DNA of 64,000 bases from Allorhodopirellula solitaria (GTDB taxonomy: Bacteria; Planctomycetota; Planctomycetia; Pirellulales; Pirellulaceae): the NCBI RefSeq assembly GCF_007859855.1, contig NZ_SJPK01000004.1:546422-610421 (forward strand), in the 5' to 3' direction. How positions within the stretch are numbered: position 1 is the first letter of the stretch; each line of letters begins with the position of its first letter. Position numbers and translations under genes: made by a program. Shown here piece after piece: positions 50,514 to 58,753 of the stretch. The notes beneath the pieces were generated by a model. It was not told where the DNA came from. It worked only from the letters and a program-made list of their open reading frames with translations, and ran no database searches.

Positions 50514-51607
50514 ATCAATCCTCTCCTTCTGCTGCCGGCACCGATCCTAGCACGCAGGCTGGCACCGCTCGCCGTACAGGGCCGAGCTACGTGATGCTGA
50601 GCTGCGCCCATGGAGCAGAAGGGCTTGTCAAATCCACGATCGCCGATGAGGGTTGGCGACTTTCGTTTTCACGACCTGGATTTGTCACGGCCAAGCACGA
50701 TCAAGCACACTCACCACCGAGTGGGATCTTCATTCGCACCGCATCTCAATCGCTCGGCAGTGGCAAGTCGGGCGATGCTGATGAATTGATAGATCGTTTG
50801 CTCGAGGCGACCGATTCGCTTGAATTACCCGTCGATCACCTTCATGTCTGGCCGCGTGATCGAGCGCCGATCGGGCGGTTTGATTTCGAACCCGGCCCCG
50901 ATGAAGTTTCGCTGGCCGTGGCGGATCGGATTCATGCCAGGCTCGGTCCCGAGCGGCTTCGCTGCGCCACGCCCAACGAGATCGCACAACCGTCCCAGCG
51001 TGTGCTCGATGTAGTGTTGGTCGATCCCTCGCAGTGGTTTTTCGGCATCCATACCGCGACGACGCTCCCGAGTCGCTGGCCCGGCGGCGTGCAGCCGGTG
51101 TCTCCCGCTTATGAACCGATTTCACGTGCATACTTCAAAGCCGCCGAATCGATCGCTTGGAGTGGGTTTGACCTACGCCCCGATGACTTGGCCGTCGAGG
51201 TGGGCAGTGCCCCGGGCGGGGCGTGCGGCCGGTTGCTCGAAATGGGGCTGCATGTCATCGGTGTCGATCCCGCGGACATGGATCCAAGGATCGCTGACCA
51301 TCCGCGGTTCATTCACTATGCCGCTCGGGCGGGAGATCTGCCGCGGCGCGTTTTTCGCGGCGCGAAGTGGTTGCTGGTCGACTCAACAGTCAAACCCGAC
51401 GCGACGCTCAGCACGGTCCGCAACTTGATCGATAGCCGCGATACGAGCTTTCGGGGCTGTCTGATCACGATGAAGCTGGGCGACTATGAGCGGGCGGAAC
51501 AGATTCCACGCTGGCAGCGAGAGGTTCAACGTTGGCGGCCGAAGAAACTCGAAGTCCGCCATCTCGCGAGGAATCGTTGCGAGGTTTGTTTTGCGGTCAC
51601 CCTTTGA
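50510..51607 (+). CDS. RlmM/FtsJ-like SAM-dependent RNA methyltransferase
   Basis: 365 residues. The SAM-binding motif AVEVGSAPGGACGRLLEMG and VIGVDPADMDPRI belong to the RrmJ/FtsJ fold, and the arrangement VDSTVKPDATL plus GCLITMKLGD matches RlmM, which 2'-O-methylates C2498 of 23S rRNA. The N-terminal THUMP-like region (residues 28-190) also fits. It overlaps the DUF4350 gene by 4 bases (ATGA). Confidence 0.82.
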   Translation: MNQSSPSAAGTDPSTQAGTARRTGPSYVMLSCAHGAEGLVKSTIADEGWRLSFSRPGFVTAKHDQAHSPPSGIFIRTASQSLGSGKSGDADELIDRLLEATDSLELPVDHLHVWPRDRAPIGRFDFEPGPDEVSLAVADRIHARLGPERLRCATPNEIAQPSQRVLDVVLVDPSQWFFGIHTATTLPSRWPGGVQPVSPAYEPISRAYFKAAESIAWSGFDLRPDDLAVEVGSAPGGACGRLLEMGLHVIGVDPADMDPRIADHPRFIHYAARAGDLPRRVFRGAKWLLVDSTVKPDATLSTVRNLIDSRDTSFRGCLITMKLGDYERAEQIPRWQREVQRWRPKKLEVRHLARNRCEVCFAVTL

Positions 51608-51650
51608 GTCCGAAGAAGCTCGCCAAACAGCGTGTTTTTTTGTAAACTGA

Positions 51651-52508
51651 TTGGAGTGGGTATTGGTGGCATGGCCGCGAGGCATGGCGTTGCCTTGCAC
51701 GACCGTGCCCCGCTCTCTTCCCCGTATTGGAAATTTTTGCTTGTCCGTCACGCTGCATCCGCTTGAGGAATCCTCCAACGGACCGATTCATTTAATCATC
51801 GGTGGCTACCGATCTCGCCCGTCATTGGAGTTTATCAAGGCGGCTGGCTTGGTCGGCTCTATCTATGCGGTGCACTGGGCATCTGGCCGTTGGAGTGAGG
51901 CAGGTGCATCGGTGGGTGTCGCTGCCCGCGGAATCCGCTTTGGCGTCCCCGCTCTCCGCGCCGGACGAACGCTGCTTGGCGTCGGGACGCTCGCCGGAGG
52001 TGCGGGCGGAGCCCTGATGATGGGTGCCGGGCAGTTTCGCCATCGCTATTTCTGCGCCCGACGCGACGGTGCGTTGTTGCCGGGTCTATTGCGAGAAATC
52101 CCAGGGATTGGGGATCGCCCCCTGTTTCTCTATGGGCACTCGTTGGGCACTGTCGTCGCTCGATCGGCGCTGGAGTCACTCGACGAGCATCGTTACCGGA
52201 TCGAGGATGTGATTTTGATGGGGGGGATGGCCTCGCGACGCGGATGGGAACCGTTGGCGGAGCGGTTCGCCGGCCGCTTGATCAATCTCTATTCGCCGCG
52301 CGATAGCATCCTGTCGATCGCGCCGGTTTGGGATCGTGTCGTGGGTACCGGCGAAGTTCAGCGGTTGTGTGACAAACGCTTGACGACTGAGCGGCTGATC
52401 AACCGAAATATCAGCAGCGTGCTGCCTCATCCTGTGAAAGCGCTCGCTCACCACAGTGGCTATTGGCGTCACTTCAGTCGCTACATTGGTTGTCCCCCGT
52501 CGCCATGA
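51651..52508 (+). CDS. Alpha/beta-hydrolase-like protein, possibly membrane associated
   Basis: 285 residues. HLIIGGYRSRPSLEFIKAAG leads into a glycine-rich hydrophobic stretch, then LFLYGHSLGTVVARSALESL gives nucleophile Ser in GHSLG, as in the DUF726/TMCO4-type hydrolases. SPRDSILSIAPVWDRVVGTG and the terminal HHSGYW provide Asp and His candidates. The start is uncertain: ATG 51651 or TTG 51741, where similarity begins. The stop overlaps the downstream ABC transporter start (ATGA). Confidence 0.7.
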   Translation: MEWVLVAWPRGMALPCTTVPRSLPRIGNFCLSVTLHPLEESSNGPIHLIIGGYRSRPSLEFIKAAGLVGSIYAVHWASGRWSEAGASVGVAARGIRFGVPALRAGRTLLGVGTLAGGAGGALMMGAGQFRHRYFCARRDGALLPGLLREIPGIGDRPLFLYGHSLGTVVARSALESLDEHRYRIEDVILMGGMASRRGWEPLAERFAGRLINLYSPRDSILSIAPVWDRVVGTGEVQRLCDKRLTTERLINRNISSVLPHPVKALAHHSGYWRHFSRYIGCPPSP

Positions 52509-54151
52509 GTGAATCGGCAGCGAAAGCACTGGCGATCTCTCACCTCGATGTGAGGGTGGCGGGAAACGATCTGCTCAGCGATGTGTCGTTGAGCATTCCC
52601 GGTGGCAAGATCACGGTCTTGGTGGGCGGCAGCGGTGCTGGCAAGTCGGTTCTCTTGCGGTTGCTCGCTGGGATTCTGCCGCCCGAGCAATTGCCGGTGT
52701 ATTGGAAGGGCGACGTCTCGGTTGGAGAGGCGATGTCCGATTCGCGGTCGCCTGGGCGAACGGGGATTGTTTTCCAGCAGTTTGCACTCTTCGATGAGCT
52801 GACGCCGACCGCCAATGTGCAGTTCGCGATCGACCATCGAGCCGACCGTACCCAGCCGCCACGGTACAGCGCGCCGGAGTGGTTGGAGTTGCTCGGTGTG
52901 CCAGCCTGGCCACCGGTGGCCGCCCTCAGCGGTGGCCAGAAACAACGGCTTGCGATCGCACGGACGTTGGCCGCCGATCCAGAGCTGATTCTCTATGACG
53001 AGCCCACCTCGGGACTCGATGCCGTCACCGGCCAACGCGTTGCTGAGCTGATCCAGGAGACCCAGCGTCGCTTTGAGCGGACCAGCCTCGTGGTCACGCA
53101 CGACTATTCGACGTTATTGCCGATCGCCGATGAAGTGCTGCTGCTCGATTCGCAGAACGCGACCATTGTGCCCGTTCCTCGCGAGCAATGGCCGGAGATT
53201 GCCGAACGCATGCGCGCCAACTCAGCGAATGTATCGGCGAAGACGCACCACGGAGTCACCGAAACGAAGCGTTCCCTTGGCAGCCGCGCTCGGGCCGCAT
53301 GTGTTGACGCGATGAGTCGCTTTTTCGGTGCGACCGGTGCCGCGGTGTTGGCGATGGGACGACTGCCGATCGATGCGTTTCCCATCGTCCCACGGGCGCG
53401 TTGGGCAGGACGCTTTTTACTTCACTACCTCGGTCTGATCGGTGGGCCGACAGCCTGCGTGTATCTCGTGATCGCGGGGATCATCGCGGGCTTCACGACA
53501 ACTTATTTCACGCTGCGTTTCTTGCCGTTTCGCTTGTACACGCAGCCCCTCCTGATCGACGAGCTGCTCGCTGCCATCGGCTTTGCTCTCTACCGCATCC
53601 TCGTCCCGATTCTGGCCACGGTGTTGATCGCCGCTCGCTGTGGCGCTGCCGTCGCGGCCGACGTGGGCGTGAAGCAGTATGGTGGGCAGATCGATGCCTT
53701 GAAGACATTCGGGATTCGCGCCCCCGCCTACCTCTTGGTGCCCATCCTGGGGGCATTCTTGATCGCCACGCCGATCCTGGAGTGGCTCGCATTCACCGCG
53801 TCGCACTGGGTCAGCCGGCTTACCTTTGTGCTGTGTTATCCCGAAATCGGGATCCACTTTTGGCGTCAGCATTTCTTCCGCGCCGTCACGCTGCCACCCG
53901 ATTCGCTCGGACAATCCGTGTGGGGATCCAATCTGCCTGTGCTGGGCGTGTTCTTGCTAGGCAAGGGCTGGGGATGGGTCCTGCTGAAAAACCTACTCTG
54001 TGGGGTGGGGACGGCCGCGATTGCTTACCACAGTGCCATCACGGCCAAGCAGTCTGCGAGCGACGTCAGCCATAGCATCACCTCAACGGTCCTGTGGGGG
54101 ACGCTGTCTGTCTTGATTGTGCATTTTGTGATAGCCTTGTTCGAGTTTTAA
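52505..54151 (+). CDS. Fused ABC ATPase-MlaE permease (phospholipid transport)
   Basis: 548 residues. The N-terminal ATPase (about 1-235) has Walker A GGSGAGKSVLLRL, signature LSGGQKQRLAIART, Walker B LILYDEPTSGLD and H-loop VTHD. The C-terminal half (about 280-548) is an MlaE-type permease with AARCGAAVAADVGVKQYGGQIDALKTFGI and five or six helices. In most bacteria MlaF and MlaE are separate proteins that move phospholipids between membranes together with MlaD; here they are one chain and no mlaD is adjacent. ATG 52505 overlaps the preceding stop by four bases. Confidence 0.88.
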   Translation: MSESAAKALAISHLDVRVAGNDLLSDVSLSIPGGKITVLVGGSGAGKSVLLRLLAGILPPEQLPVYWKGDVSVGEAMSDSRSPGRTGIVFQQFALFDELTPTANVQFAIDHRADRTQPPRYSAPEWLELLGVPAWPPVAALSGGQKQRLAIARTLAADPELILYDEPTSGLDAVTGQRVAELIQETQRRFERTSLVVTHDYSTLLPIADEVLLLDSQNATIVPVPREQWPEIAERMRANSANVSAKTHHGVTETKRSLGSRARAACVDAMSRFFGATGAAVLAMGRLPIDAFPIVPRARWAGRFLLHYLGLIGGPTACVYLVIAGIIAGFTTTYFTLRFLPFRLYTQPLLIDELLAAIGFALYRILVPILATVLIAARCGAAVAADVGVKQYGGQIDALKTFGIRAPAYLLVPILGAFLIATPILEWLAFTASHWVSRLTFVLCYPEIGIHFWRQHFFRAVTLPPDSLGQSVWGSNLPVLGVFLLGKGWGWVLLKNLLCGVGTAAIAYHSAITAKQSASDVSHSITSTVLWGTLSVLIVHFVIALFEF

Positions 54152-54182
54152 TAACCACCCCCCATTCATTATCGCAGCCGGT

Positions 54183-54350
54183 ATGGACAAGAAAGCCAAG
54201 AAGCGACTCGACGTGATCAATAAGAAGCTGCAGACACTCCGCCCCCGTCTGGCTGGGTCGAAAGAGCAAGCCGATGATCCATCGGAACTGGCAGAGCTCG
54301 AGAACGAGATCAGCAAGCTCGAGGCCGAAGCGGCTGAGCTGCGAAAGTAA
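54183..54350 (+). CDS. Small conserved-looking coiled-coil protein
   Basis: 55 residues, highly charged: MDKKAKKRLDVINKKLQTL, then a C-terminal heptad-like helix ELAELENEISKLEAEAAELR. Similar small Lys/Glu-rich proteins occur in planctomycete genomes, to my recollection. It starts 32 bases after the ABC transporter and is probably in the same operon; the ribosome site is weak. It forms a plausible coiled coil of unknown function. Confidence 0.6.
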   Translation: MDKKAKKRLDVINKKLQTLRPRLAGSKEQADDPSELAELENEISKLEAEAAELRK

Positions 54351-54413
54351 TTCGGAGATCACCCGGAATCGGCCTGAGCGCAGGGGGCGGGTGAAGTCTT
54401 GCAAACAACCATT

Positions 54414-54818
54414 TCAGAAACGGCATGCCCCCGTCGTACGCCGAGTGCTGTGAGAACGCGTCAATCGTGACGCAATCGTGACTGAGCCCCCCCGAGGGGT
54501 AGCTAGACTACCTTTATGCACCGACATAGACCCCGTAGAACCAAGTGTTTTACGGGCTTTTTTCGTTTTCGGGTTTTCTCTGTAGTGGCCCATATCAGCA
54601 GGAATGGGACCGCCAGAATCGGCGGTGCTCATTGGCTCGCCCGTTTCGGTGCTCAATCCAGACGCGAAGTGCTCATCCGTCACTCGGACGTAATACTTGG
54701 CCGCGGTCGCTGAACGATGGCCTAGCCACGCATTTACAACGTGATCCTGGAATATCTCTTGCAATTCGGTTCGCCGGGTTGCCCGCAGATTCTGAAAAGT
54801 CTTTTCCCAGATCGGCAA
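54414..54818 (-). pseudogene. C-terminal fragment of a tyrosine recombinase
   Basis: The segment KTFQNLRATRRTELQEIF followed by VVNAWLGHRSATAAKYYVRV carries the C-terminal catalytic signature of planctomycete tyrosine integrases: Arg in LRATR, His in WLGH and the Tyr nucleophile in KYYVRVTDEH. The N-terminal SAM-like and first catalytic parts are missing: an in-frame stop lies about a dozen bases upstream. The remaining tail after DEHF is low-complexity. It is a truncated remnant of an integrated element. Confidence 0.75.
54532..54563 (+). terminator. Possible intrinsic terminator
   Basis: CCCGTA (54532-54537) pairs with TACGGG (54551-54556), followed by C and six T. The short six-pair stem makes it weak. 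It lies 180 bases downstream of the coiled-coil gene, inside the recombinase remnant on the other strand. Confidence 0.35.
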
Positions 54819-54843
54819 ACTCCGCGATTAGCACCTCGATTAG

Positions 54844-55203
54844 CTACTGGTCCACAACCTCGATCGGACCATCCACTACGTAGCAGGATCGCCGATGCGG
54901 TCGATTCTCTACGCCGTCGATGCCACGTAGGTCATCGCTTTTGCGTGCGTAGGTTCCACCGATTTTGAAAACTCGGGACGCATTAAATAGGTTTTGATCT
55001 ACGTCGATTTCATCGCTGTTGAATCGATCTCCAAGAACTGCAAGAACTGATGAAACCAGCTTGGTTGCTTCGTCATTATTCGGCAGATTGACTCGATAGA
55101 ACAATGCCGAACCATTGCCGGCCATCGCGCGAATTGGCGTAGGCCAACCACGGGCTTCAAGCCATGTACGTATCTGCCGACTCGCCTCGATCGCAGCGTG
55201 CAT
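54844..55203 (-). pseudogene. Fragment of an element-encoded DNA primase
   Basis: MAGNGSALFYRVNLPNNDEA, LAVLGDRFNSDEIDVDQNLF then NASRVFKIGGTYARKSDD resembles the archaeo-eukaryotic-type primase or bifunctional primase/polymerase domain of integrative elements, with the D-x-D-like DVDQ and the Arg-containing RVFKIGGTYARK. Only about 119 residues remain, and the reading frame closes just 25 bases before the recombinase remnant, so an internal deletion joined two genes of one element. Confidence 0.6.
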
Positions 55204-55515
55204 CTCGTCATTCGTGGATGACGTCCCCGCATTGGCGCCAGTCCGTTTTCTCCGGCATCTACAAATGTATCGGAGTCGTCCCTGAAATGCAAAATTACTC
55301 AGCGCAGGAGCCCATGCCTGGAAAATCCACCACGCAGGATCCGAGAATCGATCGGTTCGACAGCGATTTCCATGCCACTAAATTCCCCGAAGAACCTTTG
55401 CTTTCAAGCAGGTAGTATGTTCGCTCGTAGGGCCGGTTCCCACCGGCCATCCCCCAGGCGTGTCCGCTGAAGTCGGAGGCAGCTCCCTGGTGCATGCGGC
55501 CGGTGGGAACCGGCC
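55204..55515. repeat. Remnant sequence with a 22-bp inverted repeat
   Basis: No gene. Arms 55427-55448 (GTAGGGCCGGTTCCCACCGG...) and 55498-55519 are perfect reverse complements separated by 49 bases. It ends where the purine-rich hairpin begins at about 55530. The remainder looks like decayed element DNA. Confidence 0.6.
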
Positions 55516-55782
55516 CTACCGTGCTGGAACGGGAGAAGGGGAAGGGGGGCGTTCTGACTGCAGTCGCTTAATCGACCCCCTTCCCCTTTTCTTCGGCAGT
55601 CCGTTTTCTCCGGCCATGCGGGAAAATTGCAGGGTCGTTTCGCGATTGACAGCCAATTCGTTTACCAGGCCCTGGGGGAACGTCATCGCATACCGCCGCA
55701 GCCACTTCGGGAACCAAACCCGGTCGCTCTCCCCCACGCCATCGGCAGACGCCACCGCGATCTCAAGCTTCCAAAGTGTCAT
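55516..55782 (-). pseudogene. Possible integron-integrase N-terminal remnant, cut by repeat
   Basis: The first 55 residues (FPKWLRRYAMTFPQGLVNEL, AVNRETTLQFSRM) resemble the N-terminal SAM-like domain of integron-type tyrosine recombinases. After this the frame runs into the purine-rich hairpin (minus-strand ERPPSPSPVP), so the catalytic part is missing. Its direction, pointing away from plus-strand cassettes that start 190 bases beyond its ATG, is exactly that of intI in an integron. The identification rests on recall of similar integrases, not a search. Confidence 0.45.
55530..55595. repeat. Purine-rich hairpin repeat, copy within the recombinase remnant
   Basis: AAGGGGAAGGGGG (starting at about 55536) pairs with CCCCCTTCCCCTT (starting at 55576) around a centre containing CTGCAGTCGCTTAATCGA. 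The same centre and arms recur at 60497-60560 and 61503-61560. Confidence 0.8.
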
Positions 55783-55975
55783 CAGAATGATCCTTCGAGT
55801 TAGCGAGGTTGCTTTTGCGGCCCGAGAAGACTACCATCAACTACCACCAAAATGATCTGCGGGGTATGGGGCAAACACCCCCACTCACCCAGGTCGTATT
55901 GGCAAGATTCCCGAATACGACCCTACTGACAAGGGTTGAAGCTATTGTTCGTCGGACAGGCATCTTCGTACACAC
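55783..55975. other. Putative attI/leader region of the integron
   Basis: 193 bases between the integrase-like remnant (minus) and the first cassette gene (plus). In integrons this interval holds attI and the cassette promoter. I see no unambiguous attI core; the assignment is positional. Confidence 0.3.
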
Positions 55976-56404
55976 ATGAGCGAATCACACGACATCCCCG
56001 AACACGAAAGTCCGGTTCGTCGCATGATGGCGGACGCTCATGGGACACCGTTTCATCCACTTCGGACTCTCGATGAAGCTCGGCAACATGATGATGGTGT
56101 CGCCATCCTGCAAGGAGATTGGGCCGGACAGATTTATGCCGTGATCCCAGTCCAAATGATTCGCTGTTCGCTCGAAACGTTGCAAAGGCTTTTGCTGGAC
56201 CTCGACACCGAAGCTTGGTCGTGCAACGAAAACGAAGGGGCGTCCATATACTACGAACGCAAACCCGCTGGAACTGGCGTTGCTGGCGGTATGGGTGGCG
56301 GTACATCTACCGGCCAATTGTGGATACATCCTGAATTCGACGAGATCGCGGAACAAATCCGCCGCGTAATCGTCAGCGAACAAGAAACGCTCGATGTACC
56401 ATGA
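55976..56404 (+). CDS. Hypothetical cassette-encoded protein
   Basis: 142 residues, no family recognised. The composition is protein-like with an N-terminal acidic/His segment (SESHDIPEHESPVRRM), a central GDWAGQIYAVIPVQMIRCSL and LQRLLLDLDTEAWSCNENEG, and a Gly-rich loop GTGVAGGMGGGTSTGQLW. No signal or membrane helix. It is the first gene after the integrase remnant, followed 63 bases later by an attC-like site, which marks it as the attI-proximal cassette. Confidence 0.65.
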   Translation: MSESHDIPEHESPVRRMMADAHGTPFHPLRTLDEARQHDDGVAILQGDWAGQIYAVIPVQMIRCSLETLQRLLLDLDTEAWSCNENEGASIYYERKPAGTGVAGGMGGGTSTGQLWIHPEFDEIAEQIRRVIVSEQETLDVP

Positions 56405-56467
56405 CGACACGATTCTGGCAACCTGCAAATACCAATGGAGACTCTTCCGCCGCCGCACAAATCCGAC

Positions 56468-56555
56468 GAACAATCCGATGCACGGGAGCGGCGAAGTCGG
56501 GCGGATTTACAATTGACAATCACTTGTCGCCGCCCCGTGATCGGTGACGTTCCGC
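56468..56555 (+). other. attC site 1
   Basis: Opens GAACAATCCGATG and closes GGTGACGTTCCGC. Left arm CACGGG-A-GCGGCGA (56481-56494) pairs with right arm TCGCCGCCCCGTG (56527-56539) with one unpaired A, the extrahelical base typical of attC. Confidence 0.8.
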
Positions 56556-56883
56556 AGTTGATCAAAACCTCACGCTCCGTCGTCCGCGGTGATCGGTGCG
56601 CTCGAATGATGCCCATGATCCCGATGCTCGATCCATGCTCGGATCAGCTTGTTCGACCGCCAACTCGAACACGGGGTTCAACGCCGTTGACCATCATCGA
56701 TCCCATGCTCGGCACATGCTCCGATCCATGCTGCTACAATCCAGGCTCCGAGACAGACGATTCCTTGTGCTGGCCGCCGGTTCGGATGCGGAACAATTCG
56801 GTGCACCGGCGTAAGGGCGTCCATCTCTTTCCCGTTTCCAATATTTGCCGAACGCCCTTACCCGGTGACCTTGGCGTTATGTG
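56556..56883 (+). repeat. Duplicated cassette, copy A, with 72-residue open frame
   Basis: About 330 bases nearly identical to 58843-59195. A frame from GTG 56596 to TAA 56814 encodes 72 residues (MRSNDAHDPDARSMLGSACS...), about 79% identical to the frame in copy B, and in both copies its stop lies just inside the attC left arm. Internal short repeats of GATCCATGCTC leave room for a non-coding role. No family recognised. Confidence 0.6.
56791..56882 (+). other. attC site 2
   Basis: Opens GAACAATTCGGTG and closes CTTGGCGTTATGT. Left arm CACCGG-C-GTAAGGGCG (56804-56819) pairs perfectly with CGCCCTTACCCGGTG (56853-56867) except for one unpaired C. Confidence 0.85.
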
Positions 56884-56900
56884 ACTAACTGAGATATTGA

Positions 56901-57980
56901 ATGGCAAAGAAAACTGCGAAGAAATCACAAGCACCGAAGAAGGCCGCCAAGAAGAAATCGAAGCCTGCGCCATCAAGCGCGCCTACTTACCCCCGCCACA
57001 GTTCAGAGGCAGCACTACGAATCCCGAAAGCCATCCTCGACCAAAATGCTGGCAAACCCAGCAGCGACGCACAGGCTGCCGAATTCCTTAACCTCAAGTC
57101 CGCCAAGGGACCATTCGCTGTTGAGATTAGCTCCGGCATCAAATATGGGTTCCTGAATCGTCCCTCTACGGGAACGCTAGAGGTCACGGAACTTGCCAAG
57201 CAAATCTTGAGGCCCAAGTCATCGAACGACATCGCCAACGGATACCAGCAAGCGGTGCTGAACGCACCCACAATTTCAGATGTGTACATGCATTACCGTG
57301 GGGAGAACCTCCCCGACCGACAGTTCTTCGACAACGCGCTCGAAGACACTTTTAAAATCCCCCGGGACAAGCTTTCAGAGTTTAAGGATGTTTTTACGCA
57401 ATGTTTAACGGTTGCAAAACTTTCGGAGCAACACGATGGCCGTGTGCGCATATTGCACTCTGCAGCCTCCGATGAAGAGGTGTCATTGGATGGTGATGAA
57501 AGGATTGAAAAAATCGGTAAGGGTGCAGGTGTCAAATCAACCGACACCTGTTTTGTAATGATGCCTTTCGGCGCTCCGATCGGAAAATACTACGACTCCG
57601 TATATAAGCCCGCGATTGAAAAAGCAGGCTTAACACCGATGCGTGCCGACGATGAGATTTTCGGCGCTGGCAAAATAATGGATCAAATTTGGCTTGGTAT
57701 AAACAATGCCAAGATATTGGTTGCGGAACTGACCGGTAAGAATCCCAATGTGTTTTATGAATTAGGCCTTGCTCACGCACTGCAAAAACCTGTCGTCTTG
57801 GTCTCATCCAACGAAGATGACGTCCCGTTCGATCTTCGACACATCAGAGTAATCTACTACGATTGCAGTGATCCATTTTGGGGCCAGAAGCTCATGGCAA
57901 AGGTTGCAGAGAACATCCTTTCGGCATTGAAAAATCCGGAAGAGGCAATGTTCGAACCACTGTCCCAAGACGTCACATAA
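56901..57980 (+). CDS. Winged-helix plus TIR/deoxyribosyltransferase-like protein (cassette; possible defence effector)
   Basis: 359 residues. A Lys/Ala-rich N-terminal tail (about 1-30) is followed by a helical winged-helix-like region (about 32-150: AAEFLNLKSAKGPFAVEISS, TGTLEVTELAKQIL). The C-terminal domain (about 210-345) begins DTCFVMMPFGAPIGKYYDSV and contains LVAELTGKNPNVFYELGLAHAL, with the conserved NPNVFYELG(L)AHA of TIR-like/nucleoside deoxyribosyltransferase-like folds that act on nucleotides or NAD+. Such proteins occur in anti-phage systems; that role is inferred. The gene lies between attC sites 2 and 3, and its TAA is the first triplet of attC 3. Confidence 0.75.
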   Translation: MAKKTAKKSQAPKKAAKKKSKPAPSSAPTYPRHSSEAALRIPKAILDQNAGKPSSDAQAAEFLNLKSAKGPFAVEISSGIKYGFLNRPSTGTLEVTELAKQILRPKSSNDIANGYQQAVLNAPTISDVYMHYRGENLPDRQFFDNALEDTFKIPRDKLSEFKDVFTQCLTVAKLSEQHDGRVRILHSAASDEEVSLDGDERIEKIGKGAGVKSTDTCFVMMPFGAPIGKYYDSVYKPAIEKAGLTPMRADDEIFGAGKIMDQIWLGINNAKILVAELTGKNPNVFYELGLAHALQKPVVLVSSNEDDVPFDLRHIRVIYYDCSDPFWGQKLMAKVAENILSALKNPEEAMFEPLSQDVT

Positions 57981-58064
57981 CAAAACATTGAACCGGAGTG
58001 GCGAACATGCCGGTTTTTGAAATCAACGTCAACCGTCGCCACCCGGTTAATGTCGACGTTATCC
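57978..58064 (+). other. attC site 3
   Basis: Opens TAACAAAACATTG (the TAA is the stop of the preceding gene) and closes GTCGACGTTATCC. Left arm AACCGG-A-GTGGCGA (57991-58004) pairs with TCGCCACCCGGTT (58036-58048) with one unpaired A. The textbook form of the family in this window. Confidence 0.88.
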
Positions 58065-58095
58065 GAAAGAACGTTGACGAACATCCGCAAGGAAA

Positions 58096-58728
58096 GTGAC
58101 ACAATTGGCTGACCTACCTTCTGCTCCCGACGAAGCTTTTGTTCGTGACTGCATTGCACGAGGGGAAGACCTACACACGGAGTTCAAATCGAACGTTCCT
58201 AGCTTCTTTGCACTTGGGCAGATCATCTCTGCATTCGCGAACGCCGATGGTGGCGTCGTGCTCCTCGGCATTCGGGAACCGGATCAAATCGTGGGCGTTG
58301 ATTGGGCGACTCTGTCTCGTGTATTCGATCGGGCAATGTCCTCTCTCAGCGGCGGACCGAATATCTACCTCCATCGCGTATCAACTTCGGATGGTGACGT
58401 AGGCGTCGTTGTAGTTCGCCCATCCACGCAAGCCGTCGTTTCCGCGGGTGGTGCATTCATCAGAGAGGCTGATCGAATGCGTCCTTTGACAGCAGACGAA
58501 TTGCGTACGAAACTAGGCGACATCCAAGGCACTGCTGAAGCTGACATCGGCAATTCGATTGCGGAACTGACGCAGGTGGTTCAAGACATGTCGGATCAAC
58601 TTGCACAATCAAGGAGTTTTCGGGCGCAGCTCCCCGGCTACATGATCGGCTTTTTACTCGGCATCATTGCATCGGTCATCGCAAGCGTGATTTTTGCATC
58701 CAATCTAATCTTTCGTATCTTTGAGTGA
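58096..58728 (+). CDS. Schlafen/AlbA_2-domain membrane protein (cassette)
   Basis: 210 residues. The AlbA_2 domain spans about 10-130: GEDLHTEFKSNVPSFFALGQ, SAFANADGGVVLLGIREPDQIVGV and IREADRMRPLTADEL are diagnostic of the Schlafen-type putative ATP/nucleic-acid-binding fold. A coiled stretch (150-175) leads to a C-terminal membrane helix (MIGFLLGIIASVIASVIF). The combination suggests a membrane-tethered sensor or effector; AlbA_2 proteins are common in defence islands. The GTG start has AAGGA just upstream. Bounded by attC 3 and 4. Confidence 0.75.
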   Translation: MTQLADLPSAPDEAFVRDCIARGEDLHTEFKSNVPSFFALGQIISAFANADGGVVLLGIREPDQIVGVDWATLSRVFDRAMSSLSGGPNIYLHRVSTSDGDVGVVVVRPSTQAVVSAGGAFIREADRMRPLTADELRTKLGDIQGTAEADIGNSIAELTQVVQDMSDQLAQSRSFRAQLPGYMIGFLLGIIASVIASVIFASNLIFRIFE

Positions 58729-58753
58729 TGTCATATTTCTGGTTAAAACTATC

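Noticed and set aside
54480-54560. tRNA-like or attachment-site sequence near the recombinase remnant
   Set aside because: The stem pairs do not form a cloverleaf and no CCA-type end or anticodon arm is seen.
56596-56814. Calling the 72-residue frame a firm protein-coding gene
   Set aside because: Both copies keep the frame but diverge at many amino acids, and the sequence has internal short repeats; kept only as part of the duplicated cassette.
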